Below are positions 8,983 through 19,072 of a stretch of DNA of 64,000 nt, in pieces. Below the pieces are notes generated by a model that saw only the letters and a program-made list of their open reading frames with translations, had not been told where the DNA came from and did no database searches. Made by a program: the position numbers and the translations under genes. Every line of letters starts with the position of its first letter. Position 1 is the stretch's first letter. The stretch covers positions 1 to 64,000 of the forward strand of contig JAQWGK010000033.1 in NCBI GenBank assembly GCA_029238255.1. Reading direction: 5' to 3'. This DNA is from Porticoccaceae bacterium. GTDB taxonomy: Bacteria > Pseudomonadota > Gammaproteobacteria > Pseudomonadales > Porticoccaceae.

Positions 8983-9234
8983 TTAATCGAAGTGCAACAA
9001 CTCGTCGATATTGAGGTTGTGAGCTTTGGCGATTTTAAACAGTTGCCACAGGGAGACAATGGCTGTTGGATCCTGCTCCATACGTTGATACTGACGAACC
9101 GAGAGTTCGTATTCGGCCATATCTTCCTGAACAAGATCCCGTTCATTGCGCAACGCCACTATGCGCTTTTGCAGTTTTTCCTGAAACTGTAAAAACTCAT
9201 CGTAGTAGATTGAATCTGCGTTTGGGCGCTGCAT
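8983..9234 (-). CDS. Small XRE-family helix-turn-helix regulator
   Basis: 83 aa; 'ALRNERDLVQEDMAEYELSVRQYQRMEQ...LWQLFKIAKAHNLNIDELL' matches the Cro/C1 HTH pattern. Confidence 0.75.
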   Translation of the reverse strand: MQRPNADSIYYDEFLQFQEKLQKRIVALRNERDLVQEDMAEYELSVRQYQRMEQDPTAIVSLWQLFKIAKAHNLNIDELLHFD

Positions 9235-9255
9235 AACGGTTTTCTTAAATTCCTC

Positions 9256-9284
9256 TTGACCTTGCTAGCCAAGCTTGGCATATT
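9256..9284 (+). promoter_or_regulatory. Candidate sigma70 promoter with perfect 12-bp palindrome in its spacer
   Basis: TTGACC-N17-CATATT; GCCAAGCTTGGC at 9268-9279 lies between -35 and -10. Confidence 0.45.
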
Positions 9285-9399
9285 CAAAATCAGAGCAACA
9301 CGCCATGCTTGACGTAGCAGACAGACAGCAAAGCAGCGGTGAAACAAGGAATTGTTTATGTTGCAAAGCAAATAGGGAGTTTCAAAAAGCTCCCTGTTT

Positions 9400-9447
9400 A
9401 ACTGCTATAAGCCTGAACCGCTATAAGCCAGAACCGCTATAAGCAAG
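9400..9447 (+). repeat. Three tandem copies of a 16-bp repeat
   Basis: AACTGCTATAAGCCTG / AACCGCTATAAGCCAG / AACCGCTATAAGCAAG, running into the AAGGAG Shine-Dalgarno of the next gene. Confidence 0.9.
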
Positions 9448-9458
9448 GAGCTACAACC

Positions 9459-9866
9459 GTGAAGCTATTGGTGTCTTTCAAACTACTCTCGATCACTCTA
9501 ATCTTGTCCGGCCTATTAGTCGGATGTTCTATAAGTCCTACGCAACCCAACTATGATTTGGATTCCCATATCCTTACCCGCAGTGCTGTTTTCACTCAGC
9601 GGGAGCTGATCAATAGCCTGCTCAATCAAGCGGCGGGCAAACCGTCGCCCTATGGCGCAACGCTGCTAAACAGCTATTGCGACCTGGTTAAACGCAATAT
9701 TATTTTTACCTCTCCGGAAAATCTTCCCAAGCAGTGTATGGATCGGGTGCTCAACCACCAGAATCTCAGCTGTGCGGTGAAATTCCATGAGTGCACAACC
9801 ATGTGTTCACTGCGCACCGACAGCTGTCAGTCCTGTACAACCCGGGCAAAAAAATGTCTGGATTAG
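9459..9866 (+). CDS. Small Cys-rich lipoprotein, unknown function
   Basis: GTG start with AAGGAG; lipobox LLVGC; eight further Cys concentrated in the C-terminal half (CAVKFHECTTMCSLRTDSCQSCTTRAKKC). Confidence 0.7.
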   Translation: MKLLVSFKLLSITLILSGLLVGCSISPTQPNYDLDSHILTRSAVFTQRELINSLLNQAAGKPSPYGATLLNSYCDLVKRNIIFTSPENLPKQCMDRVLNHQNLSCAVKFHECTTMCSLRTDSCQSCTTRAKKCLD

Positions 9867-9970
9867 AACGGCCTCCAACAGCGCCGTTGATTGTTCTCTC
9901 CAGCTAAGCGCTGTAAGCTACAGCGCTAGTAGAAGAGCCTCTTCCACCCGTTTGTTATTGAGATTAATCT

Positions 9971-10843
9971 GTGTCCAAAGCCTTTACCTATCCAGCCCTG
10001 CGCTCAACCCGGGACAACTTTAAATGTCCGAGCTGTGGTCTGGCATTAACACTGAATGCCGAGTCGCAGCCGAAAACCTACAGCTGCACTAATGGGCACA
10101 GCTTTGATATGGCTAAGGAGGGCTATCTCAATTTGCTACTCGCCCAGCATAAGCGCAGCCGCAATCCCGGTGATAGCGACGATATGATTCGCAGTCGCCA
10201 ACGGTTTTTAGCCACCGGACACTACAGCTCTCTCTCGGAGACCCTAGTCGATCTGGTAAGCAACTCTACCATGGGGTTTGATCAGACCTTAATCGACCTC
10301 GGCTGTGGCGAGGGGCACTATTTGCAGCAGTTAAGAAATGCATCGCCAGATTTAAAACTGCTGGGTTTGGATATCTCCAAGTTTGCAGTGCGTTCGGCGG
10401 CGAAACGAAAGATGGATGCCCGACTGGTTGTGGACAGTGCTTTTAATATTCCTCTCTTTGAAAACCGCGTAGATACGGCTATCTCGGTATTTTCACCCAT
10501 TAGTAGCGAAGAGACCGCAAGAATACTTAAGCCCGGCGGCACGCTGATTATGGTGGGTCCCGGTGAGGAGCACCTATCCGGTCTCACCGAAATTATCTAC
10601 GACAAGACGGTACCCCATGCCGGCAACCCTCTCGAGGCCACCGCACAGTTTGCACTGCAGGAAACCCTTGAGATCAAACGGGATATTTCGGTTGAGGGCA
10701 GTGATATTCTCGACTTGCTAACCATGACACCCTATTACTGGCACAGTCGTCCAGAGCAACAGGTGATGTTGGAAAAGCTGAAAAAGTTAGAAACGCGTAT
10801 TCATTTTTATCTGAAAATTTATAAAAATAAGGGCTCTGAATAA
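9971..10843 (+). CDS. rlmA: 23S rRNA (guanine-N1)-methyltransferase, RlmA-like
   Basis: FKCPSCGLALTLNAESQPKTYSCTNGHSFDMAKEGYLNLLLAQHKRSRNPGDSDDMIRSRQRFL zinc/methyltransferase signature; DLGCGEGHYL SAM motif; GTG start. Confidence 0.88.
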   Translation: MSKAFTYPALRSTRDNFKCPSCGLALTLNAESQPKTYSCTNGHSFDMAKEGYLNLLLAQHKRSRNPGDSDDMIRSRQRFLATGHYSSLSETLVDLVSNSTMGFDQTLIDLGCGEGHYLQQLRNASPDLKLLGLDISKFAVRSAAKRKMDARLVVDSAFNIPLFENRVDTAISVFSPISSEETARILKPGGTLIMVGPGEEHLSGLTEIIYDKTVPHAGNPLEATAQFALQETLEIKRDISVEGSDILDLLTMTPYYWHSRPEQQVMLEKLKKLETRIHFYLKIYKNKGSE

Positions 10844-10854
10844 AACAGCCCAAC

Positions 10855-11766
10855 ATGAGCCCAATTATGACCCCCGCAGAAAAACAGTTTCTTCAGCGCA
10901 ATAAACTTCCAGATAGCTATCTCGATAGCGCTAAAAGATGGTTCTCACATCTGCTAGCCGAGTTTTCTAAACGAGTTGATTCGCCTTCTAAATCACCGTT
11001 GATAATTGGCATCAATGGCACTCAGGGCTCTGGAAAATCGACACTCGCTGATTACCTGTGCACTATGCTCGGGGAACTGGAGCTAAACACGGTATCGCTT
11101 TCACTGGATGATTTTTACCTGACCCGCGCTGAACGCCAAACGCTGGCAGAAACTGTGCATCCGCTGCTAAAAACCCGCGGCGTGCCCGGCACTCATGATA
11201 TTGCTCTGGCCTTAAAAACCTTTAAGAGCCTGATAGAGGGTTCAGAGAAAACACTGATTCCACGCTTTGATAAAAGTACCGATGACCGCCATTTAGAGGT
11301 GGACTGTGATTGGGTATCCGGCCCAGTAGATATCATTATTTTTGAGGGCTGGTGCGTCGGTTCAAAACCACAGCCTGATGAGGCGCTGACCGAGCCTGTT
11401 AATAGCCTTGAGCAAGAGTCTGACAAGGATGGGATCTGGCGCAATTTTGTCAACCGTGCTCTGGCCACAGATTACCAGCCCCTGTTCGAGTCTATAGACA
11501 GATTGATAATGCTTCGCGCGCCCTCTTTCAATACGGTGTTTAACTGGCGTTTGGAACAGGAACAAAAAATGATTACTCGGCTGGCAGATCGGGGCGATGG
11601 GGATCGTTCGGGGATAATGTCCGAAACACAGATCGCTGAGTTTATTGCCCATTATCAGCGTATTACTGAGCATAGCCTTGAGGAGATGCCGAGCCGTGCA
11701 GACCATCTGTTCCAGTTAGATTCTCAGCGACAGATTATTAAATACAACGAGTTAATAGAGGGATAA
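10855..11766 (+). CDS. P-loop kinase, D-glycerate 3-kinase-like
   Basis: IIGINGTQGSGKSTLADYL Walker A; LSLDDFYLTRAERQTLAETVHPLLKTRGVPGTHD; IIFEGWCVG. Confidence 0.8.
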   Translation: MSPIMTPAEKQFLQRNKLPDSYLDSAKRWFSHLLAEFSKRVDSPSKSPLIIGINGTQGSGKSTLADYLCTMLGELELNTVSLSLDDFYLTRAERQTLAETVHPLLKTRGVPGTHDIALALKTFKSLIEGSEKTLIPRFDKSTDDRHLEVDCDWVSGPVDIIIFEGWCVGSKPQPDEALTEPVNSLEQESDKDGIWRNFVNRALATDYQPLFESIDRLIMLRAPSFNTVFNWRLEQEQKMITRLADRGDGDRSGIMSETQIAEFIAHYQRITEHSLEEMPSRADHLFQLDSQRQIIKYNELIEG

Positions 11767-11930
11767 CTTCATCAGTTGTCCACCGAGAATCTGATCTAAT
11801 CACTGATAACGGATGTGGGAAAAAGGATTTTGGTCTAGGATTATTTGCAGTACGCATAAAAAATGCAAAGAGGTTTCAGCTATAACTGACCTAGAGTTAT
11901 AAAAACCACACTTGAGAAAGGAAAGGTAAA

Positions 11931-12317
11931 ATGGAATACAGCATCGCCATTATTCTAATCGCACTACTGCAATTTATTTTCTTTACTGGTCGAGCCGGTT
12001 TTAGCCGCGGCAAATACGATATCAAGGCACCGAAGACTGTTGGCAACGAACGCTGGGAAAGAATCTTTCGTATTCAGCAAAACACCATGGAGCAACTGGT
12101 TATATTTATTCCCAGTACGCTTATCTTCAGCATCTATGTGAGCGCGACCTGGGTTGTGCTTCCGGGAATCTTATTTATTGTCGGCCGCCATATCTACTCG
12201 CGACTGTACCTGCAGAGCCCCGAGAATAGAGGCCCTGGCATGGTACTGAGTTTCTTTTCTAATATCGCCCTAGTGATAGGCGGATTGATCGGTGTCGCTT
12301 TAAAGCTATTGGGTTAG
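11931..12317 (+). CDS. MAPEG-family membrane protein
   Basis: 128 aa, four hydrophobic segments; ERWERIFRIQQNTMEQLVIFIPS and GRHIYSRLYLQSPENRGPG. Confidence 0.8.
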   Translation: MEYSIAIILIALLQFIFFTGRAGFSRGKYDIKAPKTVGNERWERIFRIQQNTMEQLVIFIPSTLIFSIYVSATWVVLPGILFIVGRHIYSRLYLQSPENRGPGMVLSFFSNIALVIGGLIGVALKLLG

Positions 12318-12324
12318 GTCTTAA

Positions 12325-13638
<1,314 letters not shown>

Positions 13639-13660
13639 TTACGCCGCCAGAACTGTCTGT

Positions 13661-14839
13661 TCAGGCGAGCTTTTTAATAACAAATTGACCATCCACTTCA
13701 ACCAGTGTGCGATCACAATTTACTTCACTGTAGTCAATCAGCTGTCCATCAAAGCCCTGCACAACGCGATTGCCCTGACTGCGCAACAATGCGGTCTGCT
13801 CGGCTGCCTGCGGGTTGCTGCTGTAGGGCACAAAAATACCCGGCACAGCGCTGTGACCACTGACACTCTGACTAACCAATGACTTTAGATTAAATGCAAA
13901 TCCTGTTGCGGGACGCGGGCGACCAAATGCTTCGCCAACGTGATCATATCGTCCACCATTTCCCAGTGCCTTGCCGTAACCCTGAACATAGGCGGCAAAG
14001 ACGATACCGGTGTGGTAGTGGTAACCGGGCATTTCACCGAGATCCAGATAAACACTGACATCTCGATCTGCAATGGCTTCGACTACAGCTTCAAGTTGCG
14101 CGATGGCCTGCTGAACAGCTTCAGGAGCACCGGCGAGCTTTTCTTTTGCTGCGGCCAGAACTTCGACGCTACCGGTTAGGCTCGGCAGTATATTTAGCCA
14201 GTTAGCCAGCTGTGGATCGCTGATATTTCTCTCAATCCACTGACTTAGCTCTCGGCTTGCCTTGCGCTGTAATAACTCAAACAATTCAGACTCAAGGTCT
14301 GAATTTAGTCCGGCATCCGCCAACAGGCCACGGAAGATATCCACGTGACCGAGGTCGAGGTGAACATTTTCAACACCGGAGGTTTTTAAACTTTGCAGGA
14401 ATAGCTCGATCACTTCTATATCGGCGGCCATAGTGGCTTCACCGAATAATTCGACACCCACAGAGATTGGCGTACGTGATTCGAGGGGCCCTCGTGGGCG
14501 CGTGTGCAGCACTGTACCGGCATAACAGAGTCGACTCGGGCCTTCGCGACGAAGACTGTGAGCGTCCATTCTGGCGGTCTGTGGCGTGATATCCGCACGG
14601 ATACCCATCATCCGACCACTGAGTTGGTCGGTAATACGGAAGGTCATTAGATCGAGGTCGGAGCCGGAGCCGCTAAGTAGCGAGTCGGTAAACTCAACCA
14701 TGGGCGGGATAACCAGATCGTAACCCCAGTTGTGATAGAGGTCGAGCAGTTGACGACGCAGATACTCAACCACCTGAGCGCGCTCTGGAAGCACCTCATC
14801 AACACCGTCTGGTAATAACCAACGATCTGCAATTGTCAT
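13661..14839 (-). CDS. hisZ: ATP phosphoribosyltransferase regulatory subunit
   Basis: HisRS-like 'WLLPDGVDEVLPERAQVVEYLRRQLLDLY...MGIRADITPQTARMDAH', without anticodon-binding domain; located upstream of purA. Confidence 0.92.
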   Translation of the reverse strand: MTIADRWLLPDGVDEVLPERAQVVEYLRRQLLDLYHNWGYDLVIPPMVEFTDSLLSGSGSDLDLMTFRITDQLSGRMMGIRADITPQTARMDAHSLRREGPSRLCYAGTVLHTRPRGPLESRTPISVGVELFGEATMAADIEVIELFLQSLKTSGVENVHLDLGHVDIFRGLLADAGLNSDLESELFELLQRKASRELSQWIERNISDPQLANWLNILPSLTGSVEVLAAAKEKLAGAPEAVQQAIAQLEAVVEAIADRDVSVYLDLGEMPGYHYHTGIVFAAYVQGYGKALGNGGRYDHVGEAFGRPRPATGFAFNLKSLVSQSVSGHSAVPGIFVPYSSNPQAAEQTALLRSQGNRVVQGFDGQLIDYSEVNCDRTLVEVDGQFVIKKLA

Positions 14840-14899
14840 GGCAGTTTTTAAACCTCTACCTGTAAAACTCTTTGGCGATGAAATAGATCAGAACCCATC

Positions 14900-15100
14900 T
14901 CAACGCAAGATAAATAATAAACCGGCGCCAACTAACATGCTAAAAAAACCTACTGCGCGCATGGTTCGGTCGTCAACCGTAGCTAGCTGTTGAACCATAT
15001 TGCGCCATCTGGCTGGTGATAAAAAGGGCATGATTCCCTCTAACACTAGCAGCAGACAGAGCGCTGTAGCAAAATCTTTAAGCACAAATATCAACCACAA
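14900..15100 (-). CDS. DUF2065 (YjeT-like) small membrane protein
   Basis: 66 aa, two TM; 'LCLLLVLEGIMPFLSPARWRNMVQQLATVDDRTMRAVGFFSMLVGAGLLFI'. Confidence 0.85.
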   Translation of the reverse strand: MWLIFVLKDFATALCLLLVLEGIMPFLSPARWRNMVQQLATVDDRTMRAVGFFSMLVGAGLLFILR

Positions 15101-15122
15101 TAAGTTTCTTCAAAATCGGCAC

Positions 15123-15150
15123 AAAAAAACCGGGGCGAACCCGGCTTTTT
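15123..15150 (-). terminator. Rho-independent terminator between hflC and the DUF2065 gene
   Basis: Minus strand CCGGG-TTCGC-CCCGG-TTTTTTT. Confidence 0.8.
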
Positions 15151-15172
15151 GCATTTTAACAAAGTGCTATCA

Positions 15173-15210
15173 GTGTGTCAGAAATTTTTACATTAAAATT
15201 TCTGACACAC
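15173..15210. repeat. Perfect 16-bp inverted repeat (hairpin) downstream of hflC
   Basis: GTGTGTCAGAAATTTT-tacatt-AAAATTTCTGACACAC. Confidence 0.95.
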
Positions 15211-15234
15211 AATCAAACTTTATGACGGCTCGAT

Positions 15235-16104
15235 TTATTTGCCACCCTGCTTATTCAGGTATTTAAAGAAATCACTGTCTGGTGCAACCAGCATCACATC
15301 GCCTTTGTTGGCAAAGGATAGCTTGTATGCATTGAGGCTGCGCATAAACGAGTAGAACTCTGGATCTTGCTGATAGGCATCGGCATAGATACTTGCCGCT
15401 TCAGCATCACCAGTACCACGCAGTTGCTCGGCATCACGATAGGCATTGGCCAGTTCGATGGTGCGTTCACGATCTGCAGAGGCGCGGATTCTCTCAGCCT
15501 TTTCCTTACCAGTTGAACGCAGCTCGCGAGCTTCTTTCTCTCGCTCGGCGGTCATACGTCGGAATACCTGGCTGCTGACTTCCTGAGGCAGGTCGATACG
15601 CTTTACTCGAATATCAACAACTTCAATACCGAGACTATCGCGCACTGAAGCATTCAGCTCAGAGGTAATATCTTCCATTAACGCATCGCGCTCTCCAGAA
15701 ACTACTTCGTGCAGAGTACGGGTACCAAACTGGTTTCTAAGGCCGTTGTTGACACGATTGGCCAGACGGTTGTGAGCTACTGTTTCAACGCCACCAGTGG
15801 CCTTGTAGTAGGTCTCAACGTTGGCGATACGCCACTTGGCATAAGAATCCACAATCAGACGTTTTTTCTCAACAGTGAAAAAGCTCGCCGGCTGTGCATC
15901 TACAGTAAGGATTCGCGCGTCAAATAAACGCACATCATCTGCCAGGGGCAGCTTCACGTGGATGCCGGGCTGAATATCGGCTTCAACCAGCTTACCGAAA
16001 CGAAGTTTAACGCCGCGCTGAGTTTCGCTGACAACATAGACTGTGCTGCTGGCGATAATCAAAAGCACAGCCAGAGTAATAACAGACTTTAATAAATTGC
16101 TCAT
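15235..16104 (-). CDS. hflC: HflC, SPFH/band-7 regulator of FtsH protease
   Basis: SETQRGVKLRFGKLVEADIQPGIHVKLPLADDVRLFDARI; adjacent to hflK. Confidence 0.95.
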   Translation of the reverse strand: MSNLLKSVITLAVLLIIASSTVYVVSETQRGVKLRFGKLVEADIQPGIHVKLPLADDVRLFDARILTVDAQPASFFTVEKKRLIVDSYAKWRIANVETYYKATGGVETVAHNRLANRVNNGLRNQFGTRTLHEVVSGERDALMEDITSELNASVRDSLGIEVVDIRVKRIDLPQEVSSQVFRRMTAEREKEARELRSTGKEKAERIRASADRERTIELANAYRDAEQLRGTGDAEAASIYADAYQQDPEFYSFMRSLNAYKLSFANKGDVMLVAPDSDFFKYLNKQGGK

Positions 16105-17231
16105 CGTCTTCTCTCCGAGTTTGATTCTACGTTGCGCTGAAGCTTCTCAATAACCTGATTAGAGATGCGGTCAATCAGCTCTTCGCTGGTTCCTTCGCCT
16201 CTAACTCTGGATTGGTTGCCCTGCTGAATAAGCTTGTCGAGGGGCAGATAGAGCATATTGTTGCCGCTCTCTGCATCAACCAGAATCTTGGTACTGTTTA
16301 CCATGACCTGCTCTACCGCATCCAGATACAGACGCTCACGAGTCACTTTCGGTGCTTTCTTATACTCAGTTAGCAGGTTGACGAAGCGCTGGGCTTCACC
16401 CTCTGCCTTGGAGACTACCTGAGATTTATAACCTTCGGCCTCTTCACGCATACGCTGTGCTGCGCCTCGAGCTTCAGGAATAATACCGTTGGAGTATGAC
16501 TGCGCTTCGTTAACCAGACGCTCTAAATCTTCACGGGCTTTAATAACATCATCGTAAGCCGACTTCACCTCGGTGGGTGGTCGCGCTTCTTCGATATTGA
16601 TTTTTACCACGTTGATACCACTGCCATAGATATTCAGGTAATCCTGCAGTTTCTCTGCGGTGGCTATAGCAATCTGCTCACGGCCTGTAGAGATAACCCC
16701 ATCCAGACCCGTGCTGCCGACTACGTGGCGCAGGGCGCTGTCAGTGGCGTGCTTAAGACTGATTTCCGGATCGCGAATATTGAGGACAAATGCTTTTGCA
16801 TCGGCGATGTTGTACTGGACAGTAAGCGATATCTCTACGATATTCTCGTCCTGTGTCAGCATCAAACCACGGGCGGAATACTGTCGCTCTTCAGTGACTC
16901 GAACAGTGCTTACCGAATCGATCAGCTTTGGATTCCAGTGCAGACCTGAACCCACAGTGTCGTGATACTTACCGAGACGCAAAACCACTGCCTGCTCTTT
17001 CTCATCGATCTGGTAGAAGCCCATCAGGCCCCACAAAATAACCAGAACACCAAGAACAACTGGCAACAGGCTTTTTCCATTGCCGCCATCAGAGCTGCCA
17101 CCAGAACCACCACCAAAGCTGCTGAACTTTTTCTTCAGCGCATTCAGGGCTTCGTCCAAATCCGGCGGACCGTCATTATTTCGGTTGCCACCCCATGGGT
17201 CTTTACCACCACCCGGTTCATTCCAGGCCAT
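16101..17231 (-). CDS. hflK: HflK, SPFH/band-7 regulator of FtsH protease
   Basis: MAWNEPGGGKDPWGGNRNNDGPPDLDEAL N-terminus; band-7 domain; overlaps hflC by 4 bp. Confidence 0.96.
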   Translation of the reverse strand: MAWNEPGGGKDPWGGNRNNDGPPDLDEALNALKKKFSSFGGGSGGSSDGGNGKSLLPVVLGVLVILWGLMGFYQIDEKEQAVVLRLGKYHDTVGSGLHWNPKLIDSVSTVRVTEERQYSARGLMLTQDENIVEISLTVQYNIADAKAFVLNIRDPEISLKHATDSALRHVVGSTGLDGVISTGREQIAIATAEKLQDYLNIYGSGINVVKINIEEARPPTEVKSAYDDVIKAREDLERLVNEAQSYSNGIIPEARGAAQRMREEAEGYKSQVVSKAEGEAQRFVNLLTEYKKAPKVTRERLYLDAVEQVMVNSTKILVDAESGNNMLYLPLDKLIQQGNQSRVRGEGTSEELIDRISNQVIEKLQRNVESNSERRR

Positions 17232-17371
17232 AATCTATCTCCAAAAATTAAGTATTTTTTTAACCGGCTGCTGCTTTCAACCACTATTGGCTGGTTGGCT
17301 AGCACCGGGACAATTCTAATTCCTTTGACTTTAAGTAGCTACTGTCTATAAACAGCCATTGTTCTAACTAT

Positions 17372-18667
17372 TTACAATGCGACCAGATCCTCTGATTTCA
17401 ACCCTGCGGCCTTGAGAATACGGAAATAATCCATCTCCTGAAGTTTAATCTCCAGATTGATACAGCCATTGTTATCAACCTGTTCACTTAAAACCGCCTT
17501 GTGACTATACATAGCCGCTCGCAGTGCGCCCTGCTCGGGCAAAAGATGCAGTGTTTTATGCACCTGCTGACCGGGAAGCCGCTCACTAACCGCCTGAAAC
17601 AGCAGATCGAGCCCTTCATTATTCAGTGCCGACAACCACACCGATACTGGCATACCCTCGGCATTGCGCTCAATACGGGCAGTGGCATCATCGAGCAGAT
17701 CAATTTTGTTATACACCATCAGCACCGGCAGTCGGTGTGCCTCAATTTCCTTGAGCACCTCATCTACCCTTTTAATATTAGTCGCTCTATCCTCGGCTGC
17801 CGCATCAACCACATGCAATAGCAAGTCTGCATTGGCGGCCTCTTCGAGAGTAGCCCTAAATGCATCGACCAAACGGTGGGGAAGATGACTGATAAAGCCT
17901 ACAGTATCGGTAAAGATCACTGGACCTTTTTCGGCTACATCCACTTTGCGCATGGTCGGGTCCAAAGTGGCAAATAGCTGATCGGCAACAAATACATCGG
18001 CCTTGGTCAGGGTGTTAAACAGGGTTGATTTACCCGCATTGGTATAACCGACCAGTGAAACCGCGGGAATTTCAGCGCGATCTCTGGCTCTGCGTCCCTG
18101 AGCACGCTGCTTGCGCACCTTTAGAAGGCGCGCCTGAATAGATTTAATCCGATCGCGAACCATACGTCGGTCAGATTCGAGCTGTGTTTCACCGGGGCCA
18201 CGCAGGCCAATACCACCCTTCTGTCGCTCAAGGTGAGTCCAGCCACGGATCAGCCTTGAGGAAAGGTGTTGCAACTGTGCGAGCTCAACCTGTAACTTAC
18301 CCTCGTGGGTTCGTGCGCGCTGGGCAAAGATATCCAGAATCAAACCGGTTCGATCCAGCACCCGGCATTTTAATTCGGCTTCAATATTGCGCTCTTGGCT
18401 CGGCGAGAGGTTGTGGTTAAAAATAACCAGCTCCGCATCTCTGCTTTTAACCGCTGAACAGATTTCATCGAGTTTGCCGGTACCGACAAAAAACTTGGCA
18501 TGAGGGGCAGTGCGTGACCCAGTGAGAAACTCAACCGGATCACCCCCCGCAGAAAGGACTAATTCTTCAAATTCTCTTGGGTCTTCAGGTTCGGACTCAC
18601 TATTCAGTTTTATATGAACAAGAACCGCTCTCTCGCCAAAATCAGGACGCTCGAAGAATAATGACAC
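17372..18667 (-). CDS. hflX: GTPase HflX
   Basis: KGGIGLRGPGETQLESDRRMVRDRI; VSLVGYTNAGKSTLFN; DTVGFISHLPH; YNKIDL. Confidence 0.96.
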   Translation of the reverse strand: MSLFFERPDFGERAVLVHIKLNSESEPEDPREFEELVLSAGGDPVEFLTGSRTAPHAKFFVGTGKLDEICSAVKSRDAELVIFNHNLSPSQERNIEAELKCRVLDRTGLILDIFAQRARTHEGKLQVELAQLQHLSSRLIRGWTHLERQKGGIGLRGPGETQLESDRRMVRDRIKSIQARLLKVRKQRAQGRRARDRAEIPAVSLVGYTNAGKSTLFNTLTKADVFVADQLFATLDPTMRKVDVAEKGPVIFTDTVGFISHLPHRLVDAFRATLEEAANADLLLHVVDAAAEDRATNIKRVDEVLKEIEAHRLPVLMVYNKIDLLDDATARIERNAEGMPVSVWLSALNNEGLDLLFQAVSERLPGQQVHKTLHLLPEQGALRAAMYSHKAVLSEQVDNNGCINLEIKLQEMDYFRILKAAGLKSEDLVAL

Positions 18668-18677
18668 TTAATATTTC

Positions 18678-18968
18678 TTAGTAATCGTCGTCAGAGAAAT
18701 TTCCGTTGTCGAAACCACCCTGAGGATCGCCTGAGGATGCATTGGCACCAGTCGCCGGAAGCTTTACGGCTCGAGACGGGACAATGGTTGAAATAGCGTG
18801 CTTGTATACCATCTGACTGACGGTATTTTTCAGTAGTACAACAAACTGATCGAATGACTCTACCTGTCCCTGTAGCTTAATGCCATTAACTAGAAAGATT
18901 GAAACTGGAACACGTTCTTTTCTTAAGACATTAAGAAAAGGGTCTTGTAAATTGTGCCCTTTTGACAT
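18678..18968 (-). CDS. hfq: RNA chaperone Hfq
   Basis: [66 protein letters not shown]. Confidence 0.98.
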   Translation of the reverse strand: MSKGHNLQDPFLNVLRKERVPVSIFLVNGIKLQGQVESFDQFVVLLKNTVSQMVYKHAISTIVPSRAVKLPATGANASSGDPQGGFDNGNFSDDDY

Positions 18969-19036
18969 TTATACTTCTCCTTTAAATTCCAAATGGTGCC
19001 GCAGCAAGTGCTGCAATAACGTTGCAATCGTGCAAC

Positions 19037-19062
19037 AAAAAAACGCAGGTCAAATTCGACCT
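19037..19062 (-). terminator. Terminator/attenuator-like hairpin between miaA and hfq
   Basis: Minus strand AGGTC-GAATTT-GACCT-GCG-TTTTTTT. Confidence 0.55.
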
Positions 19063-19072
19063 ACAACAAGTG

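Noticed and set aside
9400-9447. Possible mini CRISPR array
   Set aside because: Contiguous 16-bp direct repeats with no spacers and no cas genes.
9787-10023. 78-aa + ORF between the lipoprotein and rlmA
   Set aside because: Out-of-frame overlap with the lipoprotein 3' end and rlmA 5' end; no RBS seen.
15173-15210. Second Rho-independent terminator for hflKC
   Set aside because: Stem is perfect but lacks a following U tract on either strand beyond the stem's own A/T; listed as an inverted repeat instead.
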